From Bacillus sp. Marseille-Q3570 (GTDB lineage Bacteria > Bacillota > Bacilli > Bacillales > Fictibacillaceae): a DNA stretch of 64,000 nt. Made by a program: the position numbers and the translations under genes. Under the pieces are notes generated by a model. The model was not told where the DNA came from. It saw only the letters and a program-made list of their open reading frames with translations, and did no database searches. Position 1 is the first letter of the stretch. Every line of letters starts with the position of its first letter. Below, piece after piece: positions 52,494-61,513 of this stretch. Location: the NCBI RefSeq assembly GCF_946151055.1, contig NZ_CAMGYZ010000004.1:62001-126000 (forward strand). Direction: 5' to 3'.

Positions 52494-55400
52494 TTAGTAT
52501 GTCTCTAAAATCCCATCAATCGCTTCAATCAGTTCTTGTGCAAATTCCGCATTGATGTGCTTTCCGCTTTTCTTCTCCACATCGTTCTGGATCGATTCCA
52601 GCTTTTTAGCTTGTACACGTTCATTATCGGTTTGTTGGGCATTGCTGATTCTTGCTTGTAATGAACGGTATGTTCCATAGTTCTTGAAATGGCCATCTTC
52701 ATATGCTTCATCAACCATCTCATCCAACTCGTCGATCGTCACCGCTTCTTCACCAATCACTACCGTGAACACCTGTGCTTCTTCTTTGTTGAAGTTTTTA
52801 TCCACTGAACGGATTTCAACCACGTGCGTGCCTTCTTCTGACAGTGTGAAGCTTCCATCTTCAATTGTCGTCCACTCACCATCATTCACGCGATATTCGG
52901 TTCTCAACACTCCGATTCCTTCTCCATCCGTCGCGTCAACAGTGAACGTCACGTCTTCTTCATTCACAGCATCTTCGCCAATATTGCCGTCAATCTCCAC
53001 TGTCGTTGTCGGTGCAAAATAATCGTTACTGATTCTTGCATCCGCGTAGATCTCAATTGGTTCTTCAAAGCTTTGGATATAGTTGATTGTCGCATCCAGA
53101 TCAATTGGTCCTTGAACTGGATTTTCACCAAGCTCGTCCAAACGATAGTCATCTGTTCCATGCGGATACATGTAATTGTTCACGACCACCGTATAGGTTG
53201 CTTCAGGATCGACTGGTGTTCCATCCGGTAAATACAGCCCCATGACTTCCCACGTTTCTTCGTTCCACGTGTAACGGAAGCCGGCGATACTGACATCCGG
53301 TCCGTAACTTGAAAATTGCGCATTCAACACTTGACGAAGGTCATCACCTGTCAAATCAACCTGTACCAGTGTATTCCCGAACGGCTGGATGTTATAAAGC
53401 TCTCCCCATGTGATTTCACCAGCATCAAGGTCATCACGGATTCCGCCGCCGTTCATCAAGGCAAAATCAGATCCCATTTCTGCACGCATACCTTCTGCGA
53501 TCAAGTTACCGAGTGCGTTATCCCCGACAAGCCCCGTGCTTGCATATCCGCCTTCAAGATCGATCGCGGCTTCACCGACAACTTCGTTCAACTTCGGTCC
53601 GACTAGCTCAAGGTAATAATCCAAAAGTTCGGTAACTTCTGGATCAGGCTCGATCCCGTTTTGGACAACATCGACGATTTCAGCTGATTTGCTGACGATA
53701 TCATTCGTCACTGGATCGATTTCAAGATCGACGTCAGCAAAAGCTTTTCCATATTCCCAGGCCTGGACGATCAATTTTCCGTCTACCACCGCATTCACTT
53801 TTACATGGTTATGGGCTGCAAAAATCACGTCCACCGCGTCATTGATGTTTTGTGCCAGTTCAGATACTTCGCCTGTCGCTGTGTCACCGCTCTGGTTCCC
53901 TGGTTCATGGGCGAGGACGACGATCGCCTCGACACCCTGCTCCTGGAGTTCAGGGACATAACGGTTCACCGCCTCCGCTTCATCTGTAAAACGGATATCC
54001 TGAATGCCATCCGGGATGACCATGCTCGGCGTTTCTGTCGTCACGATCCCGATGAAACCGATCTTCGTGCCGCCGATCTCTTTTACCGTATAAGGATCGA
54101 TCACGAGATCACCTGTATCCTTATACTCGACGTTCGCTGCCACCATCGGAAAATCGATGCCGTCATAGTTTTCTGTGCCGTCCGGGTGATCGCCGCCGTC
54201 GATGAGACGAAGCATTTCATCGACACCTTCATCGAATTCGTGGTTTCCGAGTGTTCCAACGTCAAAGCCGATCGTTTCCATCATGTCGACTGTCGGCTCA
54301 TCTTGTAAAAGCGCTGATACTGGCGAACTCGCTCCAACCATATCTCCAGAATGAACCATCAATGTGTTCGGATTCGTTGCTTCTCTTTCTTTTAAATAGG
54401 CAGAGAGATAGTCCATGCGTCCGTATTGAATACCATTCACTGTTCCCGTCACATCGACTTTGCCGTGAAGATCGTTCACACCTAGCAGCTGAACCTGGAT
54501 GTTTTCATCAGAATCACCATCGTCTGCCGGTGTGTAGCCTGCACTGATCGCATCTTGCTCTTCAAAGAAAAACACGCGATTCTGAACAGGAATATCCTCC
54601 CATTTTTCAGGAACAACATATTCTTGAGTGAAATAATCGCCGACAAACTTATCCGGGCCGTTACGAAGATTGAAACGGAACTCGTAAGGAAGCTCGTCGA
54701 TCGGGTTTTCCAGGTCCCACATGCCGCGTCCGTTTTCAATCGCTTCTTCAGCAGCAGTACTATACGCCTCGAAATGCTCCATGTTCGGATAGATAAAATA
54801 AGGTACAGCTCGTCCTAAGCGGACCATTTCCTTATTGACGTCCATCTCGTCTTTATGGACATGCGCGAGAAGACGTCCGTAATCATCAAGCGGGTCTTCC
54901 CCCACTTCAAGCGTGATTGCGGTTCCTGCTGGCAGCAAGCGTTGAAGTTCTGCAGTAGCAGCTTCCGCATGCTCGCCCTGGGAGTGGCCGTTGTAATTCG
55001 TTTCAGGCGTATCGATTGAAAGCATACGCACATTGGATGCCCCGAGCACCGGGTCATTGATGCGGACCGTGTCGCCATCCACCACACGTTCAACCGTCGC
55101 TTGGTATTCTTCATCAGGTTGTGGAGCAGGCGGTTGATCCTCTAGTAATCTTAAATCCTCTGCTTTCGTCGGTAAAAGTTGATAGTCATTGTATTGGCCG
55201 ACGATAGCTGTGACATCGTACCATTTGCCTTCCTCAAACTGGGAAACGTCGATGTCAGTCGCGTTTTCGACACGGAGGACTACGCCTTGCATTGTTTCAT
55301 CGATGAAAGATATGTTATAACCGCTGCCAGCTTGATTGGATGGAATCGATTGTATGTATCCGGTAGTATTGACGAGTGATCCTTCAAGCGGTTCTGCTTC

Positions 55401-55802
55401 GTTGTTATAAAGGGTCGAGAGTTCTGTCGGTTGAGGTCCTGGAAGTTCGTTTCCTTCTGATAAAACCTCGATTGTGGTAGGTTCAATTTCCGTCAATCCA
55501 TTGTAGATTGTGATTTCACCTGTAACCTGAATCTCTTGACCTACATTTAAATATGCCAAGTTTTCATTAAAAGAAAAAACATTGATGCCAGCCGTTTCGT
55601 CTTGTATGTACGCTGATAGATTGCTAGCTGTAAAATCAGCTGTGACAATTCCTTCTACTGTCACGGTCTGACCGTTCTGGGATTTTGCTTCCGAAATCGG
55701 AATCGTCGTTGCAGCTTGTGCGACTCCCATTGGAAACAACGTCACGAGCATTGCAATCAAAGCTAAAAAGGTCGTCCATTTGCGGGTAACCTGGTGATAC
55801 AT
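52494..55802 (-). CDS. Secreted multidomain nuclease/5'-nucleotidase (YhcR-like)
   Basis: An exported protein of 1102 residues. Signal peptide ~1-31; OB-fold domains ~35-115 and ~125-222; thermonuclease domain ~234-365 with DGDT at 242-245, Arg259, Glu267 and Arg310; calcineurin-like phosphatase ~436-680 with VNDLHG (Asp444, His446), HSGDMVG and GNHEFDEG; 5'-nucleotidase C-terminal domain ~735-905 with MNGGGIRDDL; an Ig-like domain ~940-1010; and a helical FIMAH-like domain ~1015-1100. B. subtilis YhcR has a similar set and degrades nucleic acids to nucleosides outside the cell. I see no LPXTG-type sorting signal, so release or FIMAH-mediated retention is likely. Confidence 0.92.
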   Translation of the reverse strand: MYHQVTRKWTTFLALIAMLVTLFPMGVAQAATTIPISEAKSQNGQTVTVEGIVTADFTASNLSAYIQDETAGINVFSFNENLAYLNVGQEIQVTGEITIYNGLTEIEPTTIEVLSEGNELPGPQPTELSTLYNNEAEPLEGSLVNTTGYIQSIPSNQAGSGYNISFIDETMQGVVLRVENATDIDVSQFEEGKWYDVTAIVGQYNDYQLLPTKAEDLRLLEDQPPAPQPDEEYQATVERVVDGDTVRINDPVLGASNVRMLSIDTPETNYNGHSQGEHAEAATAELQRLLPAGTAITLEVGEDPLDDYGRLLAHVHKDEMDVNKEMVRLGRAVPYFIYPNMEHFEAYSTAAEEAIENGRGMWDLENPIDELPYEFRFNLRNGPDKFVGDYFTQEYVVPEKWEDIPVQNRVFFFEEQDAISAGYTPADDGDSDENIQVQLLGVNDLHGKVDVTGTVNGIQYGRMDYLSAYLKEREATNPNTLMVHSGDMVGASSPVSALLQDEPTVDMMETIGFDVGTLGNHEFDEGVDEMLRLIDGGDHPDGTENYDGIDFPMVAANVEYKDTGDLVIDPYTVKEIGGTKIGFIGIVTTETPSMVIPDGIQDIRFTDEAEAVNRYVPELQEQGVEAIVVLAHEPGNQSGDTATGEVSELAQNINDAVDVIFAAHNHVKVNAVVDGKLIVQAWEYGKAFADVDLEIDPVTNDIVSKSAEIVDVVQNGIEPDPEVTELLDYYLELVGPKLNEVVGEAAIDLEGGYASTGLVGDNALGNLIAEGMRAEMGSDFALMNGGGIRDDLDAGEITWGELYNIQPFGNTLVQVDLTGDDLRQVLNAQFSSYGPDVSIAGFRYTWNEETWEVMGLYLPDGTPVDPEATYTVVVNNYMYPHGTDDYRLDELGENPVQGPIDLDATINYIQSFEEPIEIYADARISNDYFAPTTTVEIDGNIGEDAVNEEDVTFTVDATDGEGIGVLRTEYRVNDGEWTTIEDGSFTLSEEGTHVVEIRSVDKNFNKEEAQVFTVVIGEEAVTIDELDEMVDEAYEDGHFKNYGTYRSLQARISNAQQTDNERVQAKKLESIQNDVEKKSGKHINAEFAQELIEAIDGILETY

Positions 55803-55991
55803 GTAAATTCCTCCTAAAGTTGAATTTAATTCCCTATATTTCTAACTCTACTAGATTTTGTTTAAGGTTAAATGAATTATTTGTAAAAGATTGAAAAATC
55901 GTTCAAGGTTACTATTACGCGGTCTGACAACCGCAAACATTGCCCTATTTTTACAAATATAGCTAAATAGGCCTATTAAACTATTTTCCTG

Positions 55992-56020
55992 TTTACAATG
56001 ATTCGACAGTAATGTAAAAT
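55992..56020 (+). promoter_or_regulatory. Promoter of the Spo0E-like gene
   Basis: TTTACA and TAAAAT with a 17-base spacer. The start codon at 56068 is about 40 bases downstream of the predicted start point. Confidence 0.65.
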
Positions 56021-56067
56021 TATTACTGCACTCTTAATTGAATGATGTCTGACCTTGGAGGATTTTG

Positions 56068-56244
56068 ATGAATACTACTAAAACAACAGAAACTAGAGAA
56101 AATGAAGAAGTCTATTCTTTGCAAAAGTTGATGTATGAGTATAGTAAAAGGCTGAAAAACTACTCCGATCCAACCATCGTCAAAATGAGCCAGAAACTTG
56201 ATGACAAACTCAATATCATACAAAGGGCAAAAATCCAAAACTGA
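56068..56244 (+). CDS. Spo0E-like sporulation-regulator phosphatase
   Basis: A 58-residue protein too short for many gene finders. ATG 56068 follows GGAGG by seven bases. The C-terminal half holds the family signature, here KMSQKLDDKLNIIQ (consensus SQxLDxxLN), after a helical region SLQKLMYEYSKRLKNYSDP. Spo0E-type proteins remove phosphate from Spo0A and so delay sporulation. It has its own promoter, family-2 repeat copy C and a terminator right after it. The N-terminus (NTTKTTETRENEE) is a variable, charged extension. Confidence 0.88.
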   Translation: MNTTKTTETRENEEVYSLQKLMYEYSKRLKNYSDPTIVKMSQKLDDKLNIIQRAKIQN

Positions 56245-56276
56245 ATTTTTGATTTTTGTAGGATAATACATAACTT

Positions 56277-56374
56277 TTAAAGAAAACTTTGGCTCAGCCA
56301 AGCCATAAGCGTAGGCTGAGCGATTAGTTGCCCTTATACTGAAGAAAGTAAATTATACTTTCTTTAAGTGTAAG
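56277..56374. repeat. Interspersed repeat family 2, copy C
   Basis: TAAAGAAAACTTTGGCTCAG, then GCCATAAGCGTAGGCTGAGC, TTGCCCTTATACTGAAGAAA and TATACTTTCTTTAAGTGTAA. The GAAAGTAaattaTACTTTC segment forms a small hairpin. It lies between the Spo0E-like gene and its terminator. Confidence 0.78.
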
Positions 56375-56377
56375 TAC

Positions 56378-56405
56378 CCACCGTCAATCACGACGGTGGT
56401 TTTTT
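56378..56405 (+). terminator. Terminator of the Spo0E-like gene
   Basis: CCACCGTC pairs with GACGGTGG around a six-base loop, followed by TTTTTTCTTTC. Confidence 0.88.
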
Positions 56406-56432
56406 CTTTCCTTTTTGAGGTTTTTTCTTTAA

Positions 56433-56637
56433 GTGCCAGGCACCGAAAAAGAAGTCAACGGTACCAACACTTCCCACCCGGTGCCTGGTACACTTTCAAA
56501 CCCCTTCTGCGCCAAGGATTCTGAGATGGTGCCAGGCACCATTTGAGACCTCAACTGCCCCAAGGGTTCTGCTTCGGTGCCTGGCACCTTTCTGGAACCA
56601 TTGGGGCAGAAGGGCGAAATTGTCGTGCCTGGCACCG
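56433..56637. repeat. GTGCC(A/T)GGCAC palindrome cluster R11
   Basis: Five cores at about 48 bp, with the conserved end unit in the form GAACCATTGGGGCAGAAGGG. A further half core (GGCACC) lies at 56654. The 484-base stretch from the Spo0E-like gene to the ZorA-like gene holds family-2 copy C, a terminator and this cluster. Confidence 0.85.
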
Positions 56638-56728
56638 AGGTCTTCGATGAATGGCACCTAAGTCTTAAAAGTGGGCAAGTTCTCCTGGTTGTCTTCATAG
56701 AATGGGAGTAGACAAGGGGGAATGCAGC

Positions 56729-58297
56729 TTGGAAAATGTAACGATCATTGTCATTGGGATTATCGGGTTCATCACCGTGTTCGGGATCATCGGCAACATC
56801 CAGGCACGGATCAAGTTGGCTGATTGGCTGAAGGAGCTCAAACAGATTGATGCTGCGACAGTCCAGGCAGGCCGGGGTCCGAATTGGATGAATGATGCGA
56901 TAGAGGATTACCGGAATTTCCATCTTTCCGGTATTTCGAATGTGAATAGTCCTGTCTTAGTGGAAAAACATCTGATGCAAGAGCCGGTCCGGGTTCTCGG
57001 CATTTTCCGTGTGCCTACCGGGAATATCATCCGCCTTTTACATGGTCTCCCTTCCCTCGCGATCATCGTCGGGGTTCTCGGAACGTTCGTCGGTCTGACG
57101 ATTGCGATCATGGCGATGCAGGATACGCTTGTCAGCATCGGCAACCAGCCGGGCGAGAATGCGAACCTTTCCGTATCGGCGATCGTCGCTGCGATTTCTG
57201 AGCCGTTCAGGGGGATGAGCATCGCATTCGTCACAAGCATCGCCGGGATCGGAAGCTCACTGCTTCTCTCCTTCGTACAATCGGGTTTCCTGACCGGAGG
57301 TACTTCGCTCAGCTACCTGCAGGACCGGGTTTTAGCAGAGGCAGAGGGCGTTCTCGACCATGTCGTGCAAGAACAGCTCCAGAATGAAAAACCGAAGGAT
57401 TCACTCGAGCGCCTCCTGGACCGCCTCGTGTCCAAGGTTCAGGAAAGCTTTCAGCAAAGCATCGGTGATTTTAGTGAAAAAATGGTCGGCTTCACCTCGG
57501 GCCTTGAGGAAGCGATGGATGATGTGAAAGGGATCCTGACTGCACAACGTGATCACACCGAGCAGTTCAAACAGAGCACCGACGTCCTTGTGATGTTCGG
57601 AGACCGCTTTTCAGAAACGATCACGAAACTCGAATCTGTCCAGCATTCAGTCGATAAAAGCCTTTCTAAACTCAACGACCACGTCTCCGGATTCGAAAAA
57701 CAATACAAACGGACGAGTGAACACCTTGAGCAAGGGCAAAAGCGCATGGAGCATGTGATGAAGCACTCCGACCGTATAATTGAAGAATCGCAAAAGAAAA
57801 CGGAAGAACTTGGACGCTCCCTCGTCAACGGCGTGGAAACCGTCCTTTCACGATACGAAACGAAGCAGGAAGACTTCGAGCGGAAAATGGCCCAGCAAAA
57901 CGACGAATGGTTTTACAGGTATCAGGATAAAACCGAGCAATACGGTAGAGCATCCGAGACTTTCGCCGGTTCGGTGCAACAGCTGGAGAAAGCCTGGTAT
58001 GGCACGATCGAAACGTTCAAAAGAGAATTCATCGATCAGCTCGGTTATATGTTCGACCGTGAACGGCAAGCGAGACAGGACCCCGGACGCGAACAAGAAA
58101 TGCGCGAGCTCATCCGGGCACTCGATTCTGTCTATCAAAACCTTTCACGGGAATTCAAACAGACACACCAATATTTCGGCGATGTGTACCACGTTTTACA
58201 GCGCTTGTTGGATGCGACCGTCCAATCGGCGAACAACCGCTACGAACGGGATTATGAGCCACGTCGGATCACTGTGCACGACCCGACCCACAGGTGA
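56729..58297 (+). CDS. zorA: ZorA-like MotA/TolQ/ExbB-type motor subunit with long cytoplasmic tail
   Basis: A 522-residue inner-membrane protein. Helices: ~4-24, 108-130 (LPSLAIIVGVLGTFVGLTIAIM) and 161-185 (RGMSIAFVTSIAGIGSSLLLSFV), matching the MotA/TolQ/ExbB channel fold. Residues ~200-522 form a long, charged, mostly helical tail, as in ZorA of Zorya phage-defence systems. TTG 56729 follows AAGGGGG by 8 bases; an ATG at 56702 lacks a ribosome site. It overlaps the MotB-like gene, consistent with a 5:2 ion-driven motor. No ZorC, ZorD, ZorE or other effector follows, so the pair is orphan. Codons look GC-richer than neighbours by eye. Confidence 0.82.
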   Translation: MENVTIIVIGIIGFITVFGIIGNIQARIKLADWLKELKQIDAATVQAGRGPNWMNDAIEDYRNFHLSGISNVNSPVLVEKHLMQEPVRVLGIFRVPTGNIIRLLHGLPSLAIIVGVLGTFVGLTIAIMAMQDTLVSIGNQPGENANLSVSAIVAAISEPFRGMSIAFVTSIAGIGSSLLLSFVQSGFLTGGTSLSYLQDRVLAEAEGVLDHVVQEQLQNEKPKDSLERLLDRLVSKVQESFQQSIGDFSEKMVGFTSGLEEAMDDVKGILTAQRDHTEQFKQSTDVLVMFGDRFSETITKLESVQHSVDKSLSKLNDHVSGFEKQYKRTSEHLEQGQKRMEHVMKHSDRIIEESQKKTEELGRSLVNGVETVLSRYETKQEDFERKMAQQNDEWFYRYQDKTEQYGRASETFAGSVQQLEKAWYGTIETFKREFIDQLGYMFDRERQARQDPGREQEMRELIRALDSVYQNLSREFKQTHQYFGDVYHVLQRLLDATVQSANNRYERDYEPRRITVHDPTHR

Positions 58298-58302
58298 TGC
58301 CG

Positions 58303-58995
58303 ATGCGAAAAAGAAGATGGCGTAACGAAGAGGAAGGAACGAAAAGCTATTTCTGGCCGTCATTCACCGATATGATGGCGATGATGGTCCTCGTCATGCT
58401 GTTCATCGCGATCATCGCTTACATCCAGAGCATCTACAACGCCTACGAGCAGACCGAGGTACGGCATGAACTGGCGAAAGTAGCCGACGTGAAAAAACAC
58501 ATCTCGGACTTGATTGAAAAACGACTTGAGGAAAACGTCGGGAAGGATAAGATCGTCCGGGGTCCGAACAACACGATCGCCGTTGAAGGGAACATTTTAT
58601 TCGATACTGGAAGTGCGGAAATCAGTCCACAAGGAAAAAAGGTGCTGGCTCAGCTTTCAGACGCGCTCGTCCAGATCATTGACGAGCAGGAATTGAGCCG
58701 ATACCTCTACATCATCCTGATCGAGGGGCACACCGATTCAGTCCCGTATGATAACTGGAGCCTTTCGACCGAGCGTGCTGTCGCGGTCGTCAAGTACATG
58801 GCTGAAGTCAACCCGAAATTCAAAGAGCAGAAATACGCCCAATACATTGCAGCGACCGGATACTCGGAGTATAAGCCGATTGCAGAAGGAAGTTCAGACG
58901 AATCCCTTCAGAAAAACCGCCGCATTTCGTTCCAGATCATTTTGGACGATGAAAAATGGCAGAATAAACTGAAGGGGATCATCAATGAATACTGA
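58303..58995 (+). CDS. zorB: ZorB-like MotB/OmpA-type motor subunit
   Basis: A 230-residue protein with one N-terminal helix (about 17-37) starting FTDMMAMMVLV. Asp23 in this helix matches the ion-carrying Asp of MotB/ZorB. A linker helix (~45-75) precedes the OmpA peptidoglycan-binding domain (~80-220): LFDTGSAEISPQGKKVL, IEGHTDSVPYDNWSLSTERAVAVV and NRRISFQI. ATG 58303 follows AGGTGA by five bases; GTG 58294 and ATG 58297 are also in frame. Overlap with the ZorA-like gene shows co-translation. In MotB, the domain anchors a stator to the wall; here it would anchor the motor. Confidence 0.85.
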   Translation: MRKRRWRNEEEGTKSYFWPSFTDMMAMMVLVMLFIAIIAYIQSIYNAYEQTEVRHELAKVADVKKHISDLIEKRLEENVGKDKIVRGPNNTIAVEGNILFDTGSAEISPQGKKVLAQLSDALVQIIDEQELSRYLYIILIEGHTDSVPYDNWSLSTERAVAVVKYMAEVNPKFKEQKYAQYIAATGYSEYKPIAEGSSDESLQKNRRISFQIILDDEKWQNKLKGIINEY

Positions 58996-59028
58996 GCATT
59001 GCTGGAAGAATTCGCACCTCAAAAATTC

Positions 59029-59227
59029 TTAACGGAAACCACAGCCGTTATTTGAACCAAAAAGAGGTGATTCGGGAATTTAACGGACATGAGAGACGCT
59101 ATTTTACGAAAAGGGACGGTTTTATCAGCTGTTTTCTATAAATAAGTGCGCTGGTGTCCGTTAAACTTTATAAACAGAGGAATTGTTCACGAATAAGGCA
59201 TCTGGTGTCCGCTAATTTCACCGGACA
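59029..59227. repeat. TTAACGGACA direct/inverted repeat array
   Basis: TTAACGGAAA (59029), TTAACGGACA (59080), the inverse TGTCCGTTAA (59155), TGTCCGCTAA (59206) and CCGGACA (59221) lie in 200 bases after the ZorB-like gene. The 59080 and 59155 copies can pair over TTTAACGGACA; 59206 and 59221 form a short hairpin. CTGGTGTCCG is repeated at 59151 and 59202. No gene is seen in 58996-59371. Confidence 0.65.
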
Positions 59228-59234
59228 TCAAAAT

Positions 59235-59273
59235 AAAAGAGTCCTGCGTCATCATTCGCGGGACTCCTTTTAT
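59235..59273. terminator. Terminator between the ZorB-like gene and pbpC
   Basis: AAAAGAGTCCTGCG pairs imperfectly with CGCGGGACTCCTTTT around an 8-base loop, followed by TATATCC. It probably ends the ZorAB transcript. Confidence 0.65.
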
Positions 59274-59371
59274 ATCCAACATTATTTTCTTTTAACGTAC
59301 AGATACTGCTATTCACCAAAAGACATATCTCGGGCGGAGAATGACTATAGTCCGCTTTCCTTTTTCGACAA

Positions 59372-61393
59372 TTATTCCGATACAAGGATTTCCTCGAACA
59401 CTTTTGCCACTTTCGGCGTGACGTAATGGCTCCCTCCCCGTTTTTTAACGTCTTCGATCATCATCGATACTAACAACGATGGGTTTTCGGTGTTCCAGGC
59501 CACGAACCAACCGTTTTCCGTACCTTCTTTGTCATCCTTTGATTGTTTCAGTTCAGCCGTACCAGTTTTACCTGCAAGTTTCACACCTGAAAGCTTCACA
59601 TCATTTGCCGTACCGGCGGGATTTTCAAAGACTTGCACGAGATCATCCTCAATCGTGTTCGCCGTATCTTCACTGATCACATTCTCTTTCCAGGCTTGTG
59701 ATTTTTCTTCATCTGTAAAAAGAATCGGTTTCAACATCGTCCCTTTTGTAATGAAAGGCGTGTAAGTTAGCCCTAAATGAAGCGAACTCATCTCCGCTTG
59801 TCCTTGCCCGTAACCTGTATCGGCAAGCTGGCCTTCACTTGCAAAACCATCGTTCGTAATCTGTGACGCCTCGATTCCTAGTGGGAAAGGAAACTTTTCA
59901 CCGAAACCGAAACGCTCCGCTTCTTGTAAAAATGCCTCGCCGCCGATATCCAATATCGCTTTTGCAAAATAGATGTTATCCGAGCGTACGAGTGCATCCT
60001 GAAGATTGACCTGTGTTAGCGGGCTTTTCACTCGTGTTACATAATGGTCACCCCAGGATTCCTTCTGCCAGCGGTTGTTAGCCGGAACAGATTTTTTCTC
60101 AGCCGGATCGATCGCCCCTGTTTCAAGACCGATCGCAGCTGTAATCGGTTTGAAGGTGGAGCCTGGCGCATAGGTCTTGCTGAATCGGTTTCGTAATGGT
60201 GCTGATGGCGCATTCAATAATTCATCGTAACGTTCACCTGATACCCCGAATACAAATTCATTCGGGTCATAGGATGGCGTACTGACAAGCGCAAGGACTT
60301 CACCGGTCGTCGGATTGATCGCTGAAGCTGAGCCCGCATCCTTACTCATCTGATGGTAAAGCGATGACTGGACCGCCGAATCGATCGTCAGCATAAAATC
60401 CTTACCGTCAGCAGGATCGTTTTTGACCAGGATATCCTTTGTCGTACCATCCGCACTTTTGATGACAATTTCACCGCCGTGCTGGCCTCTCAATTCTTTT
60501 TCCAGCGCTCGTTCAAGACCTGTTTTCCCAATGACATCTTGAGCTGTATATCCTTCCTCTTTCTTTTTCTCCAATTCATCTGCAGTCACTTTACCGACAT
60601 AGCCCGTTAAATGCGCTGCAGCCTGCTTCAATGGATAGACACGAGCTTTTTTCTCCATGAACTTGGTCCCGCTCAACGGTCGGATCGCTTCTATTTTCTC
60701 TCGGTCATCATCCGCTACTGAGCCAAGCGGTACAAACGAATCCTCTTTTACCCAGGATTGGTTCAATTGAGCATCAATTTTTTCTACCGGTACATTGATC
60801 AATTCCGAAAGCTTTTCCTTCACCTCTTCGGCATCTTCCTTCATCCACCCTGGGACCAGACCAACTTCTTGGATGACACCATTAACCGCCAGCCCTTCCC
60901 CATTCACGGCAAAAATTTCACCCCGTTCAGGTTTGATGGTAGTTGCAGAAAGCGTATCCCCTTCTTGCATACCAGCAACAATCATCGACGGATTCCAGTT
61001 GATCGCCCACCTCTCGTTGTCTTCCGCTTTTTCATAAACGAGTTCAGCTTGATAGGACGTTTCTAGCGGACCTGCCAGTGTATCCATCGTTACGGAATAA
61101 TCGAAGGTCGGCTTATCCTCTTCCTTGTATTCCTTTTCTTCCTTTGGCAATTTGTATGTAGCTTTGAAGTTGCTCATCTTGATTTCTTCGTAATTATTTT
61201 TATATTCTTCCGTAAACTTCTCTTCTGTAATCTGCTTTTTCGATTCCTCTGATAAAAGACTGTACATTTTCGCGTAGTCTTGTTTTTCCCATGCCTTCAT
61301 GTAACTTTCAAATGTCGTTTCAGGCTTCGGTTTATCAGAGCAACCGACAAGACTGAAAACGATACATATAAGAATGAATACTGTTTTCCGCAA
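59372..61393 (-). CDS. pbpC: Class B penicillin-binding protein (PbpC/MecA-like)
   Basis: A 673-residue membrane-anchored transpeptidase that cross-links peptidoglycan. Lipoprotein-type signal ending VGC (Cys18). Residues ~25-140 form an NTF2-like MecA_N domain; a dimerisation domain follows (~150-320). The transpeptidase domain has the active-site motif GSTFK near residue 411, SDN near 470 and KTG near 607. Domain order matches B. subtilis PbpC (PBP3) and staphylococcal MecA (PBP2a). Such enzymes often have low beta-lactam affinity; that is family knowledge, not shown here. It converges on the ZorAB pair. Confidence 0.92.
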   Translation of the reverse strand: MRKTVFILICIVFSLVGCSDKPKPETTFESYMKAWEKQDYAKMYSLLSEESKKQITEEKFTEEYKNNYEEIKMSNFKATYKLPKEEKEYKEEDKPTFDYSVTMDTLAGPLETSYQAELVYEKAEDNERWAINWNPSMIVAGMQEGDTLSATTIKPERGEIFAVNGEGLAVNGVIQEVGLVPGWMKEDAEEVKEKLSELINVPVEKIDAQLNQSWVKEDSFVPLGSVADDDREKIEAIRPLSGTKFMEKKARVYPLKQAAAHLTGYVGKVTADELEKKKEEGYTAQDVIGKTGLERALEKELRGQHGGEIVIKSADGTTKDILVKNDPADGKDFMLTIDSAVQSSLYHQMSKDAGSASAINPTTGEVLALVSTPSYDPNEFVFGVSGERYDELLNAPSAPLRNRFSKTYAPGSTFKPITAAIGLETGAIDPAEKKSVPANNRWQKESWGDHYVTRVKSPLTQVNLQDALVRSDNIYFAKAILDIGGEAFLQEAERFGFGEKFPFPLGIEASQITNDGFASEGQLADTGYGQGQAEMSSLHLGLTYTPFITKGTMLKPILFTDEEKSQAWKENVISEDTANTIEDDLVQVFENPAGTANDVKLSGVKLAGKTGTAELKQSKDDKEGTENGWFVAWNTENPSLLVSMMIEDVKKRGGSHYVTPKVAKVFEEILVSE

Positions 61394-61513
61394 TTCTGAC
61401 CATCCCCCTATATTTTGACTCCCTTATTATATTCTACTATTTCTTTCCTTATTTTTCTTATAGATTGCTTTCGTACACTTTGTTAGACGAACCACATCGA
61501 ATTAGGTTACAAA

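Noticed and set aside
59372-61393. pbpC as a resistance gene acquired with the ZorAB pair
   Set aside because: Domain order fits an ordinary Bacillus PbpC, it is convergent to zorAB and separated by a terminator, and there is no sign of a shared mobile unit.
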